Positions 38,482 to 52,611 of a stretch of 64,000 nt of DNA are shown here, in pieces. Location: assembly GCF_900291985.1 (NCBI RefSeq), contig NZ_LT985980.1:3742001-3806000 (forward strand). The letters run 5' to 3'. A program made the translations under genes and the position numbers. The DNA comes from Lysinibacillus timonensis (GTDB taxonomy: Bacteria > Bacillota > Bacilli > Bacillales_A > Planococcaceae). The notes beneath the pieces were generated by a model. It searched no databases and was not told the DNA's origin. It saw only the letters and a program-made list of their open reading frames with translations. Each line of letters starts with the position of its first letter. Positions within the stretch are counted from its first letter, which is position 1.

Positions 38482-38544
38482 TGGCTTCAGTGAATGAAAA
38501 ACAATAATCGCCAAGATGCGATATTGACTTAGAATTGAATATTC

Positions 38545-38579
38545 ACCTTTAAAGACAGTCCAGAGAGGCTGAAAAGGTA
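38545..38579 (+). promoter_or_regulatory. PyrR-binding loop of the pyrR leader
   Basis: The core TCCAGAGAGGCT is flanked by complementary ACCTTT and AAAAGGT arms, the anti-antiterminator structure bound by PyrR with UMP or UTP. It lies upstream of the terminator at 38692, so excess uridine nucleotides should stop transcription before pyrR. Confidence 0.93.
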
Positions 38580-38691
38580 TTTGTGAAATGTTAGGTAACA
38601 TTGTCACTATAACTAGAAATGTATATTTATACATTTCGGGTATTTATAGTACGAGCAATATCTAACATGTTTATTAACACATCTATCAACA

Positions 38692-39332
<641 letters not shown>

Positions 39333-39355
39333 TAGGTAGAGAGAGAGGAAACTAT

Positions 39356-40672
39356 ATGTCAAAAGATGCTGTTCTAGATATTCATGATAAGCCAACAGCT
39401 GGACAATTAATTACACTAAGCTTTCAACATATGTTTGCAATGTTTGGTTCGACGATATTAGTTCCACAATTAGTTGGTTTAAGCCCAGCCATTGCATTGT
39501 TAACTAGTGGTATCGCAACAATTATATTTCTATTAATCACACAATTTAAAGTGCCTGCATACCTAGGATCCTCCTTTGCTTTTATCTCACCCATTATTGT
39601 CGTTGCTGGTTTGGATAAAACTACAGGATTAAGTGCTAACCCTGGTAATGCCATGATTGGGGCAATGGCCGTAGGGGTTACGTACGGAATAGTATCCTTA
39701 ATTATTTGGAAAGCCGGTTATCAATGGTTAATGCGATTATTACCGCCAATTGTTGTAGCCCCGGTCATTATGGTAATTGGATTAGGATTAGCTGGAACTG
39801 CAGTAGATATGGCAATGAATATTACTGTAGACAATGTAAAGCAATATAGTGTACTACATTTCTCAGCTGCTCTCGTCACATTATTTGCAGCAATTATTTT
39901 CACAATATTCTTTAAAAATATCTTAAGCACAATGCCAATTTTGCTAGGTTTGATAGTTGGTTATGGTTATTCAGCAGTTATTGGGATTGTAGATTTTACA
40001 AAAGTAACAGAAGCGTCATGGTTTGCAATGCCAGAGTTCTTAATACCAGGTGTACATTATGAATTTAATATTACTTCAACTATCTTACTAGGGATGGTCC
40101 CAATCGTTATCGTAACGATTTCAGAACATATTGGTCACCAATTAGTATTAGGGAAAGTTGTAAATCGAAATTATGTTAAAGATCCTGGATTACACCGTTC
40201 ATTATTAGGTGATGGATTAGGAACATTTGCAAGTGCAATCATTGGTGGTCCACCAAAAACTACATATGGGGAAAATATTGGTGTGTTAGCAATCACAAGA
40301 GTCTTCTCAATCTATGTAATTCTAGGAGCTGCAATCATTGCGATTGTCTTCTCATTCTTTGGAAAAGCAATGGCGTTAATCCAAACAATACCTACTGCAG
40401 TGCTTGGTGGAATTTCAATTCTGTTATTCGGAATTATCGCATCAAGCGGCTTGAGAATGTTAGTAGAAAACAATATAGACTTTGGAAATAACCGCAACAT
40501 GGTTATTGCTTCAGTCATCTTAGTCATCGGTATCGGTGGAGCAGCGCTACGATTTACAGAAACATTCGCGATTGAAGGAATGGCTTTAGCAGCAATTGTC
40601 GGTGTCGTCTTAAATCTAGTATTACCAGGTCGAGAAAAAGAAGTGAAAGATATTTACGAAATAACAGAATAA
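39356..40672 (+). CDS. pyrP: Uracil permease
   Basis: A 438-residue NCS2-family uracil:proton symporter with 12 or more hydrophobic segments. LSFQHMFAMFGSTILVP and the substrate-site TISEHIGHQL and GGPPKTTYGENIGV motifs are present. Located after pyrR as in B. subtilis, but without an attenuator between the two. ATG with GAGAGAGGAAAC upstream. The second PyrR-binding loop begins 5 bases after its stop. Confidence 0.96.
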   Translation: MSKDAVLDIHDKPTAGQLITLSFQHMFAMFGSTILVPQLVGLSPAIALLTSGIATIIFLLITQFKVPAYLGSSFAFISPIIVVAGLDKTTGLSANPGNAMIGAMAVGVTYGIVSLIIWKAGYQWLMRLLPPIVVAPVIMVIGLGLAGTAVDMAMNITVDNVKQYSVLHFSAALVTLFAAIIFTIFFKNILSTMPILLGLIVGYGYSAVIGIVDFTKVTEASWFAMPEFLIPGVHYEFNITSTILLGMVPIVIVTISEHIGHQLVLGKVVNRNYVKDPGLHRSLLGDGLGTFASAIIGGPPKTTYGENIGVLAITRVFSIYVILGAAIIAIVFSFFGKAMALIQTIPTAVLGGISILLFGIIASSGLRMLVENNIDFGNNRNMVIASVILVIGIGGAALRFTETFAIEGMALAAIVGVVLNLVLPGREKEVKDIYEITE

Positions 40673-40676
40673 AAAA

Positions 40677-40708
40677 CCTTTAAGAATTGTCCAGAGAGGC
40701 AAAAAAGG
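40677..40708 (+). promoter_or_regulatory. PyrR-binding loop between pyrP and pyrB
   Basis: TCCAGAGAGGC core flanked by CCTTT and AAAGG arms, starting 5 bases after the pyrP stop. Same design as the pyrR leader element. Confidence 0.92.
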
Positions 40709-40754
40709 GGATTTATGGCAATTGGTTATTTTACACCATTGTCATACCTCCTAC

Positions 40755-40782
40755 TGCCTCGCGAATCAGCGAGGCATTTTTA
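40755..40782 (+). terminator. Attenuator terminator before pyrB
   Basis: An 8-bp GC-rich stem (40755-40762 with 40769-40776) and a T run, 31 bases before the pyrB ATG. PyrR plus uridine nucleotides should favour it and cut expression of the eight biosynthetic genes. Confidence 0.92.
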
Positions 40783-40812
40783 TTAGAAAAGTGGCAATAG
40801 GAGGATTATTCG

Positions 40813-41694
40813 ATGAAAGACTTACTTTCAATGGAACATTTAACAGATGAAGAAGTATTAGACATTTTACATAGAGCAGAAGAATTTGAAAAAGGTGAAA
40901 ATACTAGGTTAATGCGATCTTATAATGTAGCAAACTTGTTCTTTGAACCTAGTACTCGAACAAAAACAAGCTTCGAAATGGCGGAACGAAAAATTGGATG
41001 TACAGTAATACCGTTTGATGCAGGATTTTCGAGCGCTCTAAAGGGCGAAACAATGTATGATACGGTCAAAACATTAGAAATGATCGGAATGGACGCAGTT
41101 GTCATAAGAGCAAAAGAAGATGAATACTACAACGAATTACTGGAAGGTATTAATGTCTCTATTATCAATGCAGGCGATGGAGCTGGACAACATCCATCTC
41201 AAAGTTTGCTAGATTTATATACAATTCATAAAGAATTCGGCTACTTTGAAGGGTTAAATGTAACAATCGTTGGAGATATATCACATAGTCGTGTAGCAAA
41301 ATCCAATGCATCCATCTTGAAGCGTTTAGGAGTTAATGTTCGTTTCTTATGTCCACCAGAATGGGCAGGGGATTTCGAGGCTTACCATTCTTGGGATTAT
41401 CTCCTAGAAGATAGTGATGTCATCATGTTATTGCGTATTCAACATGAGCGACACATTGTCAATAAAAGCTTCTCAAAAGAAAGCTATCATGAACAATATG
41501 GTTTAACATTTGAACGTGAAGCGAGAATGAAAGATTCTGCAATTATTATGCATCCAGCACCAGTTAATCGTGATGTAGAAATTGCATCTGAACTTGTAGA
41601 AAGTACGCGTTCAAGAATATTTAATCAAGTTCGAAATGGTGTTTTTGTCAGAATGGCCATTCTTGAAACGATTTTGAAAGGAAGAGAAATATGA
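40813..41694 (+). CDS. pyrB: Aspartate carbamoyltransferase catalytic subunit
   Basis: A 293-residue transcarbamoylase that joins carbamoyl phosphate and aspartate. Carbamoyl-phosphate motif [23 protein letters not shown] and aspartate-binding [12 protein letters not shown] are intact. No regulatory subunit is present, as in other Bacilli. ATG with AGGAGGATT upstream; the stop overlaps the pyrC ATG. About ten residues shorter than B. subtilis PyrB at the C-terminus. Confidence 0.97.
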   Translation: MKDLLSMEHLTDEEVLDILHRAEEFEKGENTRLMRSYNVANLFFEPSTRTKTSFEMAERKIGCTVIPFDAGFSSALKGETMYDTVKTLEMIGMDAVVIRAKEDEYYNELLEGINVSIINAGDGAGQHPSQSLLDLYTIHKEFGYFEGLNVTIVGDISHSRVAKSNASILKRLGVNVRFLCPPEWAGDFEAYHSWDYLLEDSDVIMLLRIQHERHIVNKSFSKESYHEQYGLTFEREARMKDSAIIMHPAPVNRDVEIASELVESTRSRIFNQVRNGVFVRMAILETILKGREI

Positions 41695-42965
41695 TCAAAT
41701 ATATTCAAAATATCCAAATGTTAAACGAACAAGGCGAAGTGGTGTTAACTTCAATAACAATTGAAAATAAAATCATTGCAAAAATTGGTGGTGAGCAACC
41801 AGTTGGTGCGGAAGTAATCGATGGTAAAGGCTGTTTTGTTTCACCAGGTTTTGTCGATCTACATGTTCATTTGCGTGAGCCTGGTTACGAACATAAAGAA
41901 ACGATTGCGACGGGTACACAATCTGCTGCAAAAGGTGGGTTTACTACAATTTGTGCAATGCCTAATACAAAGCCTGTTCCAGATTCAGTTGAAAATCTCA
42001 AATTAATTAATGGATTAATTCAAGAAAGCGCACTTGTACGTGTCTTACCGTACGGCTCATTAACAGTAGACGAAGGTGGGGAAAAACGTACAAATATTGC
42101 TGAATTGAAAAAGCAAGGCGCAATTGCATTTTCAGATGACGGTGTAGGAATTCAGTTATCATCTACAATGTACGAACAAATGCAAGATGCAGCAAAAGTA
42201 GATGCTGTAGTTGTAGCACATTGTGAAGATAATTCATTAATATATGATGGAGTTATGCATGAGGGGAAACGCAATAAAGAGTTAGGGCTACCCGGTATTC
42301 CATCCATTTGTGAGTCTGTACAAATTGCAAGGGACGTACTATTAGCTGAAGCTGCAGGTGCGCGTTATCATGTATGTCACGTGTCGACGAAAGAATCAGT
42401 TCGTGCAGTTCGTGATGCAAAAGCTGCAGGTATACGAGTAACGGCTGAAGTTTGTCCGCATCATTTACTATTGGAAGAGATGGATATTCCAAGTGATGAC
42501 GCGAATTGGAAAATGAACCCACCATTGCGTGCTAAAGACGATAAAGACTCATTACATCAAGCATTACTAGATGGAACTATCGATTGTATTGCGACCGATC
42601 ATGCCCCACATACAGAAAAAGAAAAATGCTGTGGTATGGTAGGAGCACCCTTTGGCATTGTTGGATTTGAAACAGCATTCCCACTTCTTTATACAAACTT
42701 TGTAGCAACAGGGAAGTGGACTCTAAAACAATTAGTAGATTGGATGACGATTAAACCAGCAGAGATTTTCGACTTACCATATGGAAAGATTGAAGAAGGT
42801 TCGTCAGCTGATTTAACTATTATAGATTTAAATAAAGAGAAAAAAGTGCAAGCTGAACAATTTTTATCAAAAGGCCGTAATACTCCATTCAACGGATGGA
42901 GTGCAAAAGGTTGGCCAATAATGACAATTTTTGAAGGCAACATTGTCTATGAGGAGGCAAAATAA
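41691..42965 (+). CDS. pyrC: Dihydroorotase
   Basis: A 424-residue type I dihydroorotase, a metal-dependent amidohydrolase that cyclises carbamoyl aspartate. Metal ligands are in [31 protein letters not shown] and [12 protein letters not shown]. It overlaps pyrB by 4 bases and carA by 1 base, so translation is coupled along the operon. Confidence 0.97.
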   Translation: MIKYIQNIQMLNEQGEVVLTSITIENKIIAKIGGEQPVGAEVIDGKGCFVSPGFVDLHVHLREPGYEHKETIATGTQSAAKGGFTTICAMPNTKPVPDSVENLKLINGLIQESALVRVLPYGSLTVDEGGEKRTNIAELKKQGAIAFSDDGVGIQLSSTMYEQMQDAAKVDAVVVAHCEDNSLIYDGVMHEGKRNKELGLPGIPSICESVQIARDVLLAEAAGARYHVCHVSTKESVRAVRDAKAAGIRVTAEVCPHHLLLEEMDIPSDDANWKMNPPLRAKDDKDSLHQALLDGTIDCIATDHAPHTEKEKCCGMVGAPFGIVGFETAFPLLYTNFVATGKWTLKQLVDWMTIKPAEIFDLPYGKIEEGSSADLTIIDLNKEKKVQAEQFLSKGRNTPFNGWSAKGWPIMTIFEGNIVYEEAK

Positions 42966-44065
42966 TGAAAAAACGTATGTTAATTTTAGAAGACGGCACA
43001 GTATTTAATGGTATCGCATTTGGTAGTGATCGCGCTTCTCAAGGGGAAGTCGTGTTTACTACAGGAATGACTGGATATCAAGAAACATTATCTGATCCTT
43101 CTTTCTATGGACAAATTGTAACTTTTACTTATCCGTTAATCGGAAATTACGGAATTAACCGTGATGATTTCGAATCTATTAACCCAGCAATTCGCGGGAT
43201 GGTATGTAGAGAACTAGCAAAACAACCATCGAATTTCCGATCTGACATTTCATTAAATGACTACCTAACATCAAAAGATATTCCTGGTATTGAAGGTATA
43301 GATACTCGCAAATTAACTCGTATTATCCGTTCAAAAGGTGCAGTTCGTGCAATTTTAACGGAAGCTGATGCTGAGGTAGATATAGATGGAATTGTAAGTC
43401 ATTTACAATCAACCCCACATCTAACAAACCATGTACGTGAAGTATCACCGAAGGCAGCGTATCCAAGTCCAGGCCGTGGTAAGCGTGTTGTGCTAATGGA
43501 TTTTGGTATGAAGCATGGTATTTTACGAGAATTAAATAAACGTGATTGTGACGTTTTAGTTGTTCCATATAATACATCTGCGGAACAAATTTTAGCATGG
43601 CATCCAGACGGCATTATGCTTTCAAATGGACCTGGAGACCCAGCTGATGTAACGGAAGGTATTGAAACCATTCGTAATTTAATCGGAAAAGTGCCAATTT
43701 TCGGTATTTGCTTAGGTCATCAATTATTCGCATTAGCAAGTGGTGCAAAAAGCTTTAAATTACCATTCGGACACCGTGGCGCTAACCATCCAGTAAAAGA
43801 TTTACGCACTGGACGTACAGAACTAACTTCTCAAAACCATGGGTATGCCATCGATGCAGAATCGCTAATTGGAACTGACTTAGAAGTAACTCATGTAGCT
43901 TTAAACGATGGTACAGTGGAAGGGTTACGACATACGAAATATCCTGTGTTTACAGTGCAATATCACCCAGAAGCATCACCTGGGCCAGAAGATTCAAATC
44001 ACTTGTTTGATGAATTTATCGAATTAATGGAAGCTCATGCAGGGAAGGAGAAACAACATGCCTAA
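42965..44065 (+). CDS. carA: Carbamoyl-phosphate synthase small subunit (pyrimidine)
   Basis: A 366-residue glutaminase subunit (PyrAA). N-terminal CPSase domain and a class I glutamine amidotransferase domain with the catalytic Cys in [12 protein letters not shown] and the His/Glu in [11 protein letters not shown]. It supplies ammonia to CarB. The gene overlaps pyrC by one base and carB by 8 bases. Confidence 0.97.
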   Translation: MKKRMLILEDGTVFNGIAFGSDRASQGEVVFTTGMTGYQETLSDPSFYGQIVTFTYPLIGNYGINRDDFESINPAIRGMVCRELAKQPSNFRSDISLNDYLTSKDIPGIEGIDTRKLTRIIRSKGAVRAILTEADAEVDIDGIVSHLQSTPHLTNHVREVSPKAAYPSPGRGKRVVLMDFGMKHGILRELNKRDCDVLVVPYNTSAEQILAWHPDGIMLSNGPGDPADVTEGIETIRNLIGKVPIFGICLGHQLFALASGAKSFKLPFGHRGANHPVKDLRTGRTELTSQNHGYAIDAESLIGTDLEVTHVALNDGTVEGLRHTKYPVFTVQYHPEASPGPEDSNHLFDEFIELMEAHAGKEKQHA

Positions 44066-47000
44066 ACGTACAGATATCGAAACAATTTTAGTAATCGGAT
44101 CAGGTCCAATCATCATCGGTCAAGCAGCAGAATTTGACTACGCTGGAACACAAGCTTGTCTTTCATTAAAAGAAGAAGGCTACAAAGTGATTCTAATTAA
44201 CTCTAACCCTGCTACCATCATGACGGATACGGAGATTGCAGACAAAGTATATATTGAGCCAATTTCCCTAGAGTTTGTATCACGAATATTAAGAAAAGAA
44301 CGTCCAGATGCAATCCTTCCAACACTTGGAGGACAGACTGGTTTAAATATGGCAATTGAATTAAACAATTCAGGCATTTTAGATGAATTAGGAATTGAAA
44401 TTTTAGGTACGAAGTTAGATGCAATCCATAAAGCGGAAGACCGTGACTTATTCCGTAACTTAATGTTCGAATTAGGTGCACCAGTTCCGGAATCGGATAT
44501 TATTCACAACTTATCAGAAGCAAAAGCTTTTGTTGAAAGAATAGGTTATCCGGTAATTGTACGTCCAGCATTTACTTTAGGTGGTACAGGTGGAGGTATT
44601 TGTAACAATGATCAGGAATTGGAGGAAATTGTACAAAGTGGTTTAAAATACAGCCCTGTAACTCAATGTTTACTTGAAAAATCAATTGCTGGTTATAAAG
44701 AAATTGAGTATGAAGTAATGCGTGACTCAAAAGATAACGCGATTGTTGTATGTAACATGGAAAACTTCGATCCAGTAGGTATTCACACTGGTGACTCTAT
44801 CGTAGTTGCACCATCACAAACATTATCTGACCGTGAATATCAAATGTTACGTAATATTTCTTTAGATATCATTCGTGCACTAAAAATTGAAGGTGGATGT
44901 AACGTACAGTTAGCGCTTGATCCAAATAGCTTTAATTATTACGTAATTGAAGTCAACCCACGTGTATCACGTTCATCAGCATTAGCATCTAAAGCAACTG
45001 GTTATCCAATTGCTAAGCTTGCAGCAAAAATTGCTGTTGGTCTAACATTAGATGAAATTATCAACCCTGTAACAGGTTCAACTTATGCAGACTTCGAACC
45101 GGCACTTGACTATATTGTAGCTAAAATTCCACGTTGGCCATTCGATAAGTTCGAATCTGCAAAACGTAATTTAGGTACACAAATGAAAGCTACTGGAGAA
45201 GTGATGGCTTTAGGTCGTAATTTTGAAGAAGCCATACTAAAAGCAGTACGTTCATTAGAAACGGGTCAAGTTCATTTGGAACTAAAGCATGCAGATGAGA
45301 ATTCAGATAATTGGATTGAAAAGCGTATTCGTAAAGCAGGTGACGAACGTCTATTCTTCATCGGTGAAGCACTTCGTCGCGGTGTTACAATTGAACAAAT
45401 ACATGAATGGTCTCAAATCGATTTATGGTTCTTAAATAAGCTTCAAAACATTATCGATATGGAAAAAACGCTTAGCGAAAATAAAAACGATGTAGAAATC
45501 TTACGCCAAGCTAAACGAATTGGATTTGCAGACAAAAAGGTTGCAGAGCTTTGGGAAACAACGCCAGAAGAAATCTATGCACTCCGTAAAGCAGAAAATA
45601 TTATACCAGTATATAAGATGGTAGATACATGTGCTGCTGAATTCGAATCGACAACACCATATTACTATGGTACTTACGAAGAAGAAAACGAGTCAATTGT
45701 TACAGAAAAACCATCTGTAGTTGTTCTTGGTTCAGGTCCAATTCGTATTGGCCAAGGTGTAGAGTTTGATTATGCAACAGTACACTCTGTATGGGCAATT
45801 CAAGAAGCTGGCTACGAAGCAATCATTATTAACTCTAATCCTGAAACAGTTTCAACGGACTTCTCTATTTCCGATAAGTTGTATTTCGAACCATTAACAA
45901 TTGAAGATGTCATGCATATTATTGACTTGGAGAAACCGATTGGTGTGGTTGTACAATTCGGTGGTCAAACAGCCATTAACCTGGCAGATAAATTAGCGGC
46001 AAATGGAGTGAAAATTCTAGGTACTAGTCTAGAGGATATCGATCGTGCTGAAAATCGTGATAAATTCGAGCAAGCTTTACGAGATTTGGATATTCCTCAA
46101 CCAGCAGGGGAAACGGCAGTTTCAACAGAAGAGGCACTTGCCATTGGTAAAAAATTAGGATTCCCAGTGCTTGTTCGACCATCTTACGTACTTGGTGGTC
46201 GTGCGATGGAGATTGTGTACAATGAACAAGAATTAGAACACTATATGGAAAATGCTGTAGAAGCTTCACCAGATCATCCTGTTCTAGTTGACCGCTATTT
46301 AACTGGTCAAGAAATTGAAGTTGATGCAATCTGTGATGGTGAGAATGTCTTAATTCCAGGCATTATGGAACACGTGGAACGTGCTGGCGTTCACTCAGGA
46401 GATTCAATTTCTGTATACCCACCGCAAAAACTAACGGAAGAACAAAAAGCAACATTAGTGGATTATACAACTCGTTTAGCAAAAGGACTAGGAATCATCG
46501 GATTAATGAATATCCAGTATGTACTTTCGAAAGGTGACATTTTCGTTATTGAAGTGAACCCACGTTCAAGCCGTACAGTACCATTCCTAAGTAAAATTAC
46601 AAATATCCCAATGGCGAATATTGCAACGAAAGCAATTCTTGGTCAATCCATTGTGGAGCAAGGTTATCCGACTGGTCTTGCAAAAGAACAAAAAGGAGTA
46701 TTTGTCAAAGTTCCTGTATTTAGCTTTGCAAAACTTCGTCGTGTAGATATTACGCTTGGACCTGAAATGAAATCGACAGGTGAAGTAATGGGGAAAGATG
46801 CAACATTTGAAAAAGCTTTATACAAAGGCTTTGTAGCAAGTGGAATGGAAATTAAACCACATGGCACAGTTCTGTTCACTGTCTCTGATAAAGATAAAAA
46901 AGAAGCAATTCTTTTAGCTAAACGTTTCAATACTGTTGGGTACCGTATTATGGCGACAGAAGGAACTGCACAAGTTTTTGCTGAAGCAGGCATACATGCA

Positions 47001-47254
47001 GATGTTGTAGGCAAAATTGGATCAAAAGAAAAAACATTACTTGAAGTGATTCAAAATGGTGAAGCACAGTTAGTGATTAACACATTAACAAAAGGTAAAC
47101 AACCTGCTCGTGATGGTTTCCGTATCCGCCGTGAATCTGTTGAAAATGGGGTCCCATGTTTAACATCACTAGATACTGCTGAAGCTATGTTAGAAGTCAT
47201 TGAATCGATGACATTTACAGCTGAAGAAATGCCAAAAGCGGGGGTAGTACATTA

Positions 47255-47255
<1 letters not shown>
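44058..47255 (+). CDS. carB: Carbamoyl-phosphate synthase large subunit (pyrimidine)
   Basis: A 1065-residue synthase (PyrAB) with two homologous ATP-grasp halves, each starting with a similar segment ([19 protein letters not shown] and [19 protein letters not shown]), and a C-terminal MGS-like regulatory domain where UMP and PRPP act in Bacilli. ATG at 44058 has GGAAGGAG 6 bases upstream within the end of carA. The stop overlaps the pyrK ATG (TAATG). Confidence 0.98.
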
Positions 47256-49643
<2,388 letters not shown>

Positions 49644-49644
49644 T

Positions 49645-50274
49645 ATGTCAATCCAAAACGAAATCGCACATGCTTTATTAAAAGTAGGTGCAGTTGAATT
49701 AAATCCAACCAATTTATTTACATGGGCTTCAGGAATTAAATCACCTATTTATTGCGATACACGTCTAACAATTTCTGATCCAGTTGCACGTAAGCAAATT
49801 GCGAATGGACTAGCTCAATCCATTAAAGAATTTTTCCCAGATACAGAAGTTGTCGCAGGAACTGCTACGGCTGGTATTCCGCACGCTGCGTGGGTTTCAG
49901 ATGTACTAGATCTACCAATGGTATACGTTCGTTCAAAAGCAAAAGAACACGGTCGTGGTAATCAAATCGAAGGTCGAATTGCAGTAGGGCAAAAAGTAGT
50001 TGTAATAGAAGATATCATTTCAACAGGTGGTTCCTCAATTACTGCTGTTGAAGCGCTACGTCAAGCTGGTTGTGAAGTTGTAGGTGTTGTATGCGTTTAT
50101 ACATACAATTTGCCAAGAGCGGAAAAAGCATTCGATGAAATTGGTGTTAGGTACGTTAGTTTAACCAACTTTGACTACTTAATTGAAGCAGCTACTGAAT
50201 CAGGCACAATTTCTGAAGATCAAATTCCGTTTTTAAAAGATTGGCATGCAGATCTTAAAGAAGGTAAATTATAA
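49645..50274 (+). CDS. pyrE: Orotate phosphoribosyltransferase
   Basis: A 209-residue PRPP-dependent enzyme turning orotate into OMP. PRPP motif VVVIEDIISTGGSSI, and the N-terminal FTWASGIKSPIYCDTR segment. ATG at 49645 follows GGGAGGTTAAATAAT, one base after the pyrF stop. Last gene of the pyr operon, followed by a terminator. Confidence 0.97.
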   Translation: MSIQNEIAHALLKVGAVELNPTNLFTWASGIKSPIYCDTRLTISDPVARKQIANGLAQSIKEFFPDTEVVAGTATAGIPHAAWVSDVLDLPMVYVRSKAKEHGRGNQIEGRIAVGQKVVVIEDIISTGGSSITAVEALRQAGCEVVGVVCVYTYNLPRAEKAFDEIGVRYVSLTNFDYLIEAATESGTISEDQIPFLKDWHADLKEGKL

Positions 50275-50308
50275 AAAAATAATTCAAATAACTTACTAGA
50301 TTCAATAT

Positions 50309-50358
50309 AAAACAGGTGATGGTATTTAGATTTTATCCATCGCCTGTTTTCTTTTTTC
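50309..50358 (+). terminator. pyr operon terminator
   Basis: A 14-bp stem with one G-T pair (50309-50322 with 50337-50350) followed by CTTTTTT, 35 bases after the pyrE stop. Confidence 0.92.
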
Positions 50359-50626
50359 AAGTACTGTTTATAATTAAAATCTAATTAGTTTTAAATTTTA
50401 ATTATAATTGCTAAGCCACTTGTGGGACAAAATGATATTAATTATAATAGAAAAATACTTTATCAAAAGAATTTGGCATTACAATTCTACTTCTGACTTA
50501 TGATAAAAATTTAATTAATTTATCTCATACAATTAAGTAAATATTATAGTAATCTATAGGATATTAATAGATTTATACTGATTTTATATGAAAAATCTAT
50601 CATTGGATCCATGTTAGGAGCTTTAA
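50359..50626. other. AT-rich intergenic region before the accessory operon
   Basis: Very AT-rich and without coding potential. It must hold the promoter for the four-gene operon. A TATACT hexamer at 50574-50579 could be a -10, but no matching -35 is seen. No riboswitch-like structure was recognised, although distant RNA folds cannot be excluded by eye. Confidence 0.5.
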
Positions 50627-51559
50627 ATGATTAATACTATTGACGAAATAAAGGGTCATTTAGAAAAAAAGAACACTAAACCATATCTATTGTCAGAAAA
50701 AGATATAAAACCTTTTTTTGATGTACTTAATGCAAATGTTAAAAGGTCTCGTTTAAACATAACAATGATCTTTATAGAAGCGTTCTCATTAGCGAAAGAA
50801 CCAAATAGTAACAATTATTCTAGTGAAGTAGAAAATCAAATTATTAATTTTTTAATTTCAAACACACGAAGTACAGATATGATATTTAAAATGCATACCC
50901 AAATGCAATGGGGGATAATATTAATCCAAAATGTCGAAAACGATGCCATAGCATTTTTGAAAAGGATATTTAGTAAAATCAAATCTGAGAACCCTAGTTT
51001 TTATATTAATAGTAAATATGTGTTAACAGGTACGGTTGCGGAAATAAAGAATGGGAAACTAACTTTTGAAGAGCTTATTCAGGTTAAGAATTATACTCTT
51101 AATAGTAAAAGTTATCCTTGGGAAATAATAATTTTACCGTATTACAAAAAACCTCTAGTTCAGAAAATCAAAGTTAGCATTGTTGATGACAATGAAGTTT
51201 TCAGAGATATGTTAAAAATGAATATTCAACAAATGAAGTTCGAATTCATTGAAGTTGAAGTTCAATCATTTAAAGATGGTTTAGAGTTTCTGCAATCCGA
51301 TTGGTATGTTTCTAATCATAATCATATTGTCATGATAAACGATATTTTACCAAGAAAAAATGGATTAGAAGTACTCCATACATTAAGGCAAATGCCAAAT
51401 CAAAAGAAGTTTATTGTTTATATGATGACTATACGCAAAAATCAAAGTGATATGCTCAATGCCTATGAAAGTGGTGTAGATGAATATTTAGTAAAACCTT
51501 TTGATATTAGATTATTCAAAGCCCAATTAAAGAGAACGTTAACGAGGTTGTTAGAATGA
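50627..51559 (+). CDS. Degenerate GGDEF-receiver fusion protein, putative c-di-GMP effector
   Basis: A 310-residue soluble protein. Residues about 20-175 look like a degenerate GGDEF domain: RSTD at 81-84 sits where the RxxD inhibitory site lies, five residues before the position of GGDEF, which is here HTQMQ (90-94). Residues about 181-308 are a receiver domain: acidic pair Asp187-Asp188, Thr268, and Lys290-Pro291. The phospho-acceptor position, four residues before Pro242, is Asn238 (MINDILPRKNG), so normal phosphorylation is unlikely unless Asp239 substitutes. First gene of a four-gene operon; ATG has TAGGAGC upstream, and its stop overlaps the next start. I infer a signalling protein that binds c-di-GMP or partners rather than making it. 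Confidence 0.72.
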   Translation: MINTIDEIKGHLEKKNTKPYLLSEKDIKPFFDVLNANVKRSRLNITMIFIEAFSLAKEPNSNNYSSEVENQIINFLISNTRSTDMIFKMHTQMQWGIILIQNVENDAIAFLKRIFSKIKSENPSFYINSKYVLTGTVAEIKNGKLTFEELIQVKNYTLNSKSYPWEIIILPYYKKPLVQKIKVSIVDDNEVFRDMLKMNIQQMKFEFIEVEVQSFKDGLEFLQSDWYVSNHNHIVMINDILPRKNGLEVLHTLRQMPNQKKFIVYMMTIRKNQSDMLNAYESGVDEYLVKPFDIRLFKAQLKRTLTRLLE

Positions 51560-52611
51560 TACAACTCTCGATTAACCTCCTTATAAAAATCATTCTAATT
51601 CTATTAGCTTTTTGTCTATTGTTAATAATATATTTAATAAGCTATAGTGTCCTTGAAAAAAGAAGATTTTTAAATAAAAAGAAATATATAAAAAAAACCA
51701 AAAATGATTGGTATCGATATTTATTAGGGGATGGGAGTTTTAATAAAGTATTAATACCTAAAAATAATACAGAAATTGAGGCAGTTGAAGAAATTTTAAT
51801 ATCTTATATTAAAGGGCTTTCAAATGATTTTATTCAAGTGAAAATTGATCAATTCAATAAATATTATTTACATTCCCACTATAGAAGAAATCTTAAAAGT
51901 AGAAGTAAAAGTAAACGATTAAAAGCTCTCAACAAGATTTTTGATTTCCGAATAAGTGAACTAGTGATAGAATGTGAAAAAATGGAAAAGTATAGACTTT
52001 CGAAAGAAGAGAAGTTTCAGATATTAAAAATTAAATCCGTTTTACAAAAAGATGAATTTTTTGAAAAATTTATTTTCTATAGAAATATTTTTACCGAATT
52101 TGAGTATAAGCAAATATTTGTAAACCTTAATGAGGAAGTGTTAGTTCAATTATTATTAAAGATTGACTGGTTAAAGGAAAATGCTCAGTATGCATTACTA
52201 GAAACAATAGCTATAAAAAGAGATTTAAGTTTTATGGAGGGACTAGAAAATTTACTAGACTCTGATAACCTTGAAATACGTTTACGTGTCTTAAAGAGCT
52301 TAGAAAAAATAGGTGTTGTTAATAAACTAGAGCGATTTATACCATTTGTTTTCTCAACTTTCTGGGAAGAGAGACTAATGGTGACGAAATTATTCTCGCA
52401 TGTTCCTCTAGACCATACCTATAAGTATTTAAAAATATTGTTGGAAGACAGTAATTGGAATGTAAGAGTACAAGCAGCAAATACGATAGTGATGGATCAA
52501 AGTGGAATAGAAAGATTAAGGGAATTTATTATTACATCTACTGATCAATATGCAATCGATATGGCAAAAGAAGTCCTAATCAGAAGGTTGGATGAGTATG
52601 AATATCATTGA
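51556..52611 (+). CDS. Membrane-anchored HEAT-repeat protein
   Basis: A 351-residue protein with one strong N-terminal transmembrane helix (about 7-29) and a long helical cytoplasmic part. The C-terminal half (about 230-345) carries HEAT-like repeats such as NLEIRLRVLKSLEKIG, WEERLMVTKLF and WNVRVQAANTIV. The middle (about 95-160) is rich in Lys and Arg. HEAT repeats make protein-binding solenoids, so it may bridge the GGDEF-receiver protein and the membrane glycosyltransferase. It starts in the ATGA overlap with the preceding gene and overlaps the next by 20 bases. No enzyme motif is visible; function inferred from context only. Confidence 0.65.
   Translation: MIQLSINLLIKIILILLAFCLLLIIYLISYSVLEKRRFLNKKKYIKKTKNDWYRYLLGDGSFNKVLIPKNNTEIEAVEEILISYIKGLSNDFIQVKIDQFNKYYLHSHYRRNLKSRSKSKRLKALNKIFDFRISELVIECEKMEKYRLSKEEKFQILKIKSVLQKDEFFEKFIFYRNIFTEFEYKQIFVNLNEEVLVQLLLKIDWLKENAQYALLETIAIKRDLSFMEGLENLLDSDNLEIRLRVLKSLEKIGVVNKLERFIPFVFSTFWEERLMVTKLFSHVPLDHTYKYLKILLEDSNWNVRVQAANTIVMDQSGIERLREFIITSTDQYAIDMAKEVLIRRLDEYEYH

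Noticed and set aside
46024-47014. Minus-strand open frames within carB
   Set aside because: Shadows of a highly conserved gene; no ribosome sites or recognisable domains.
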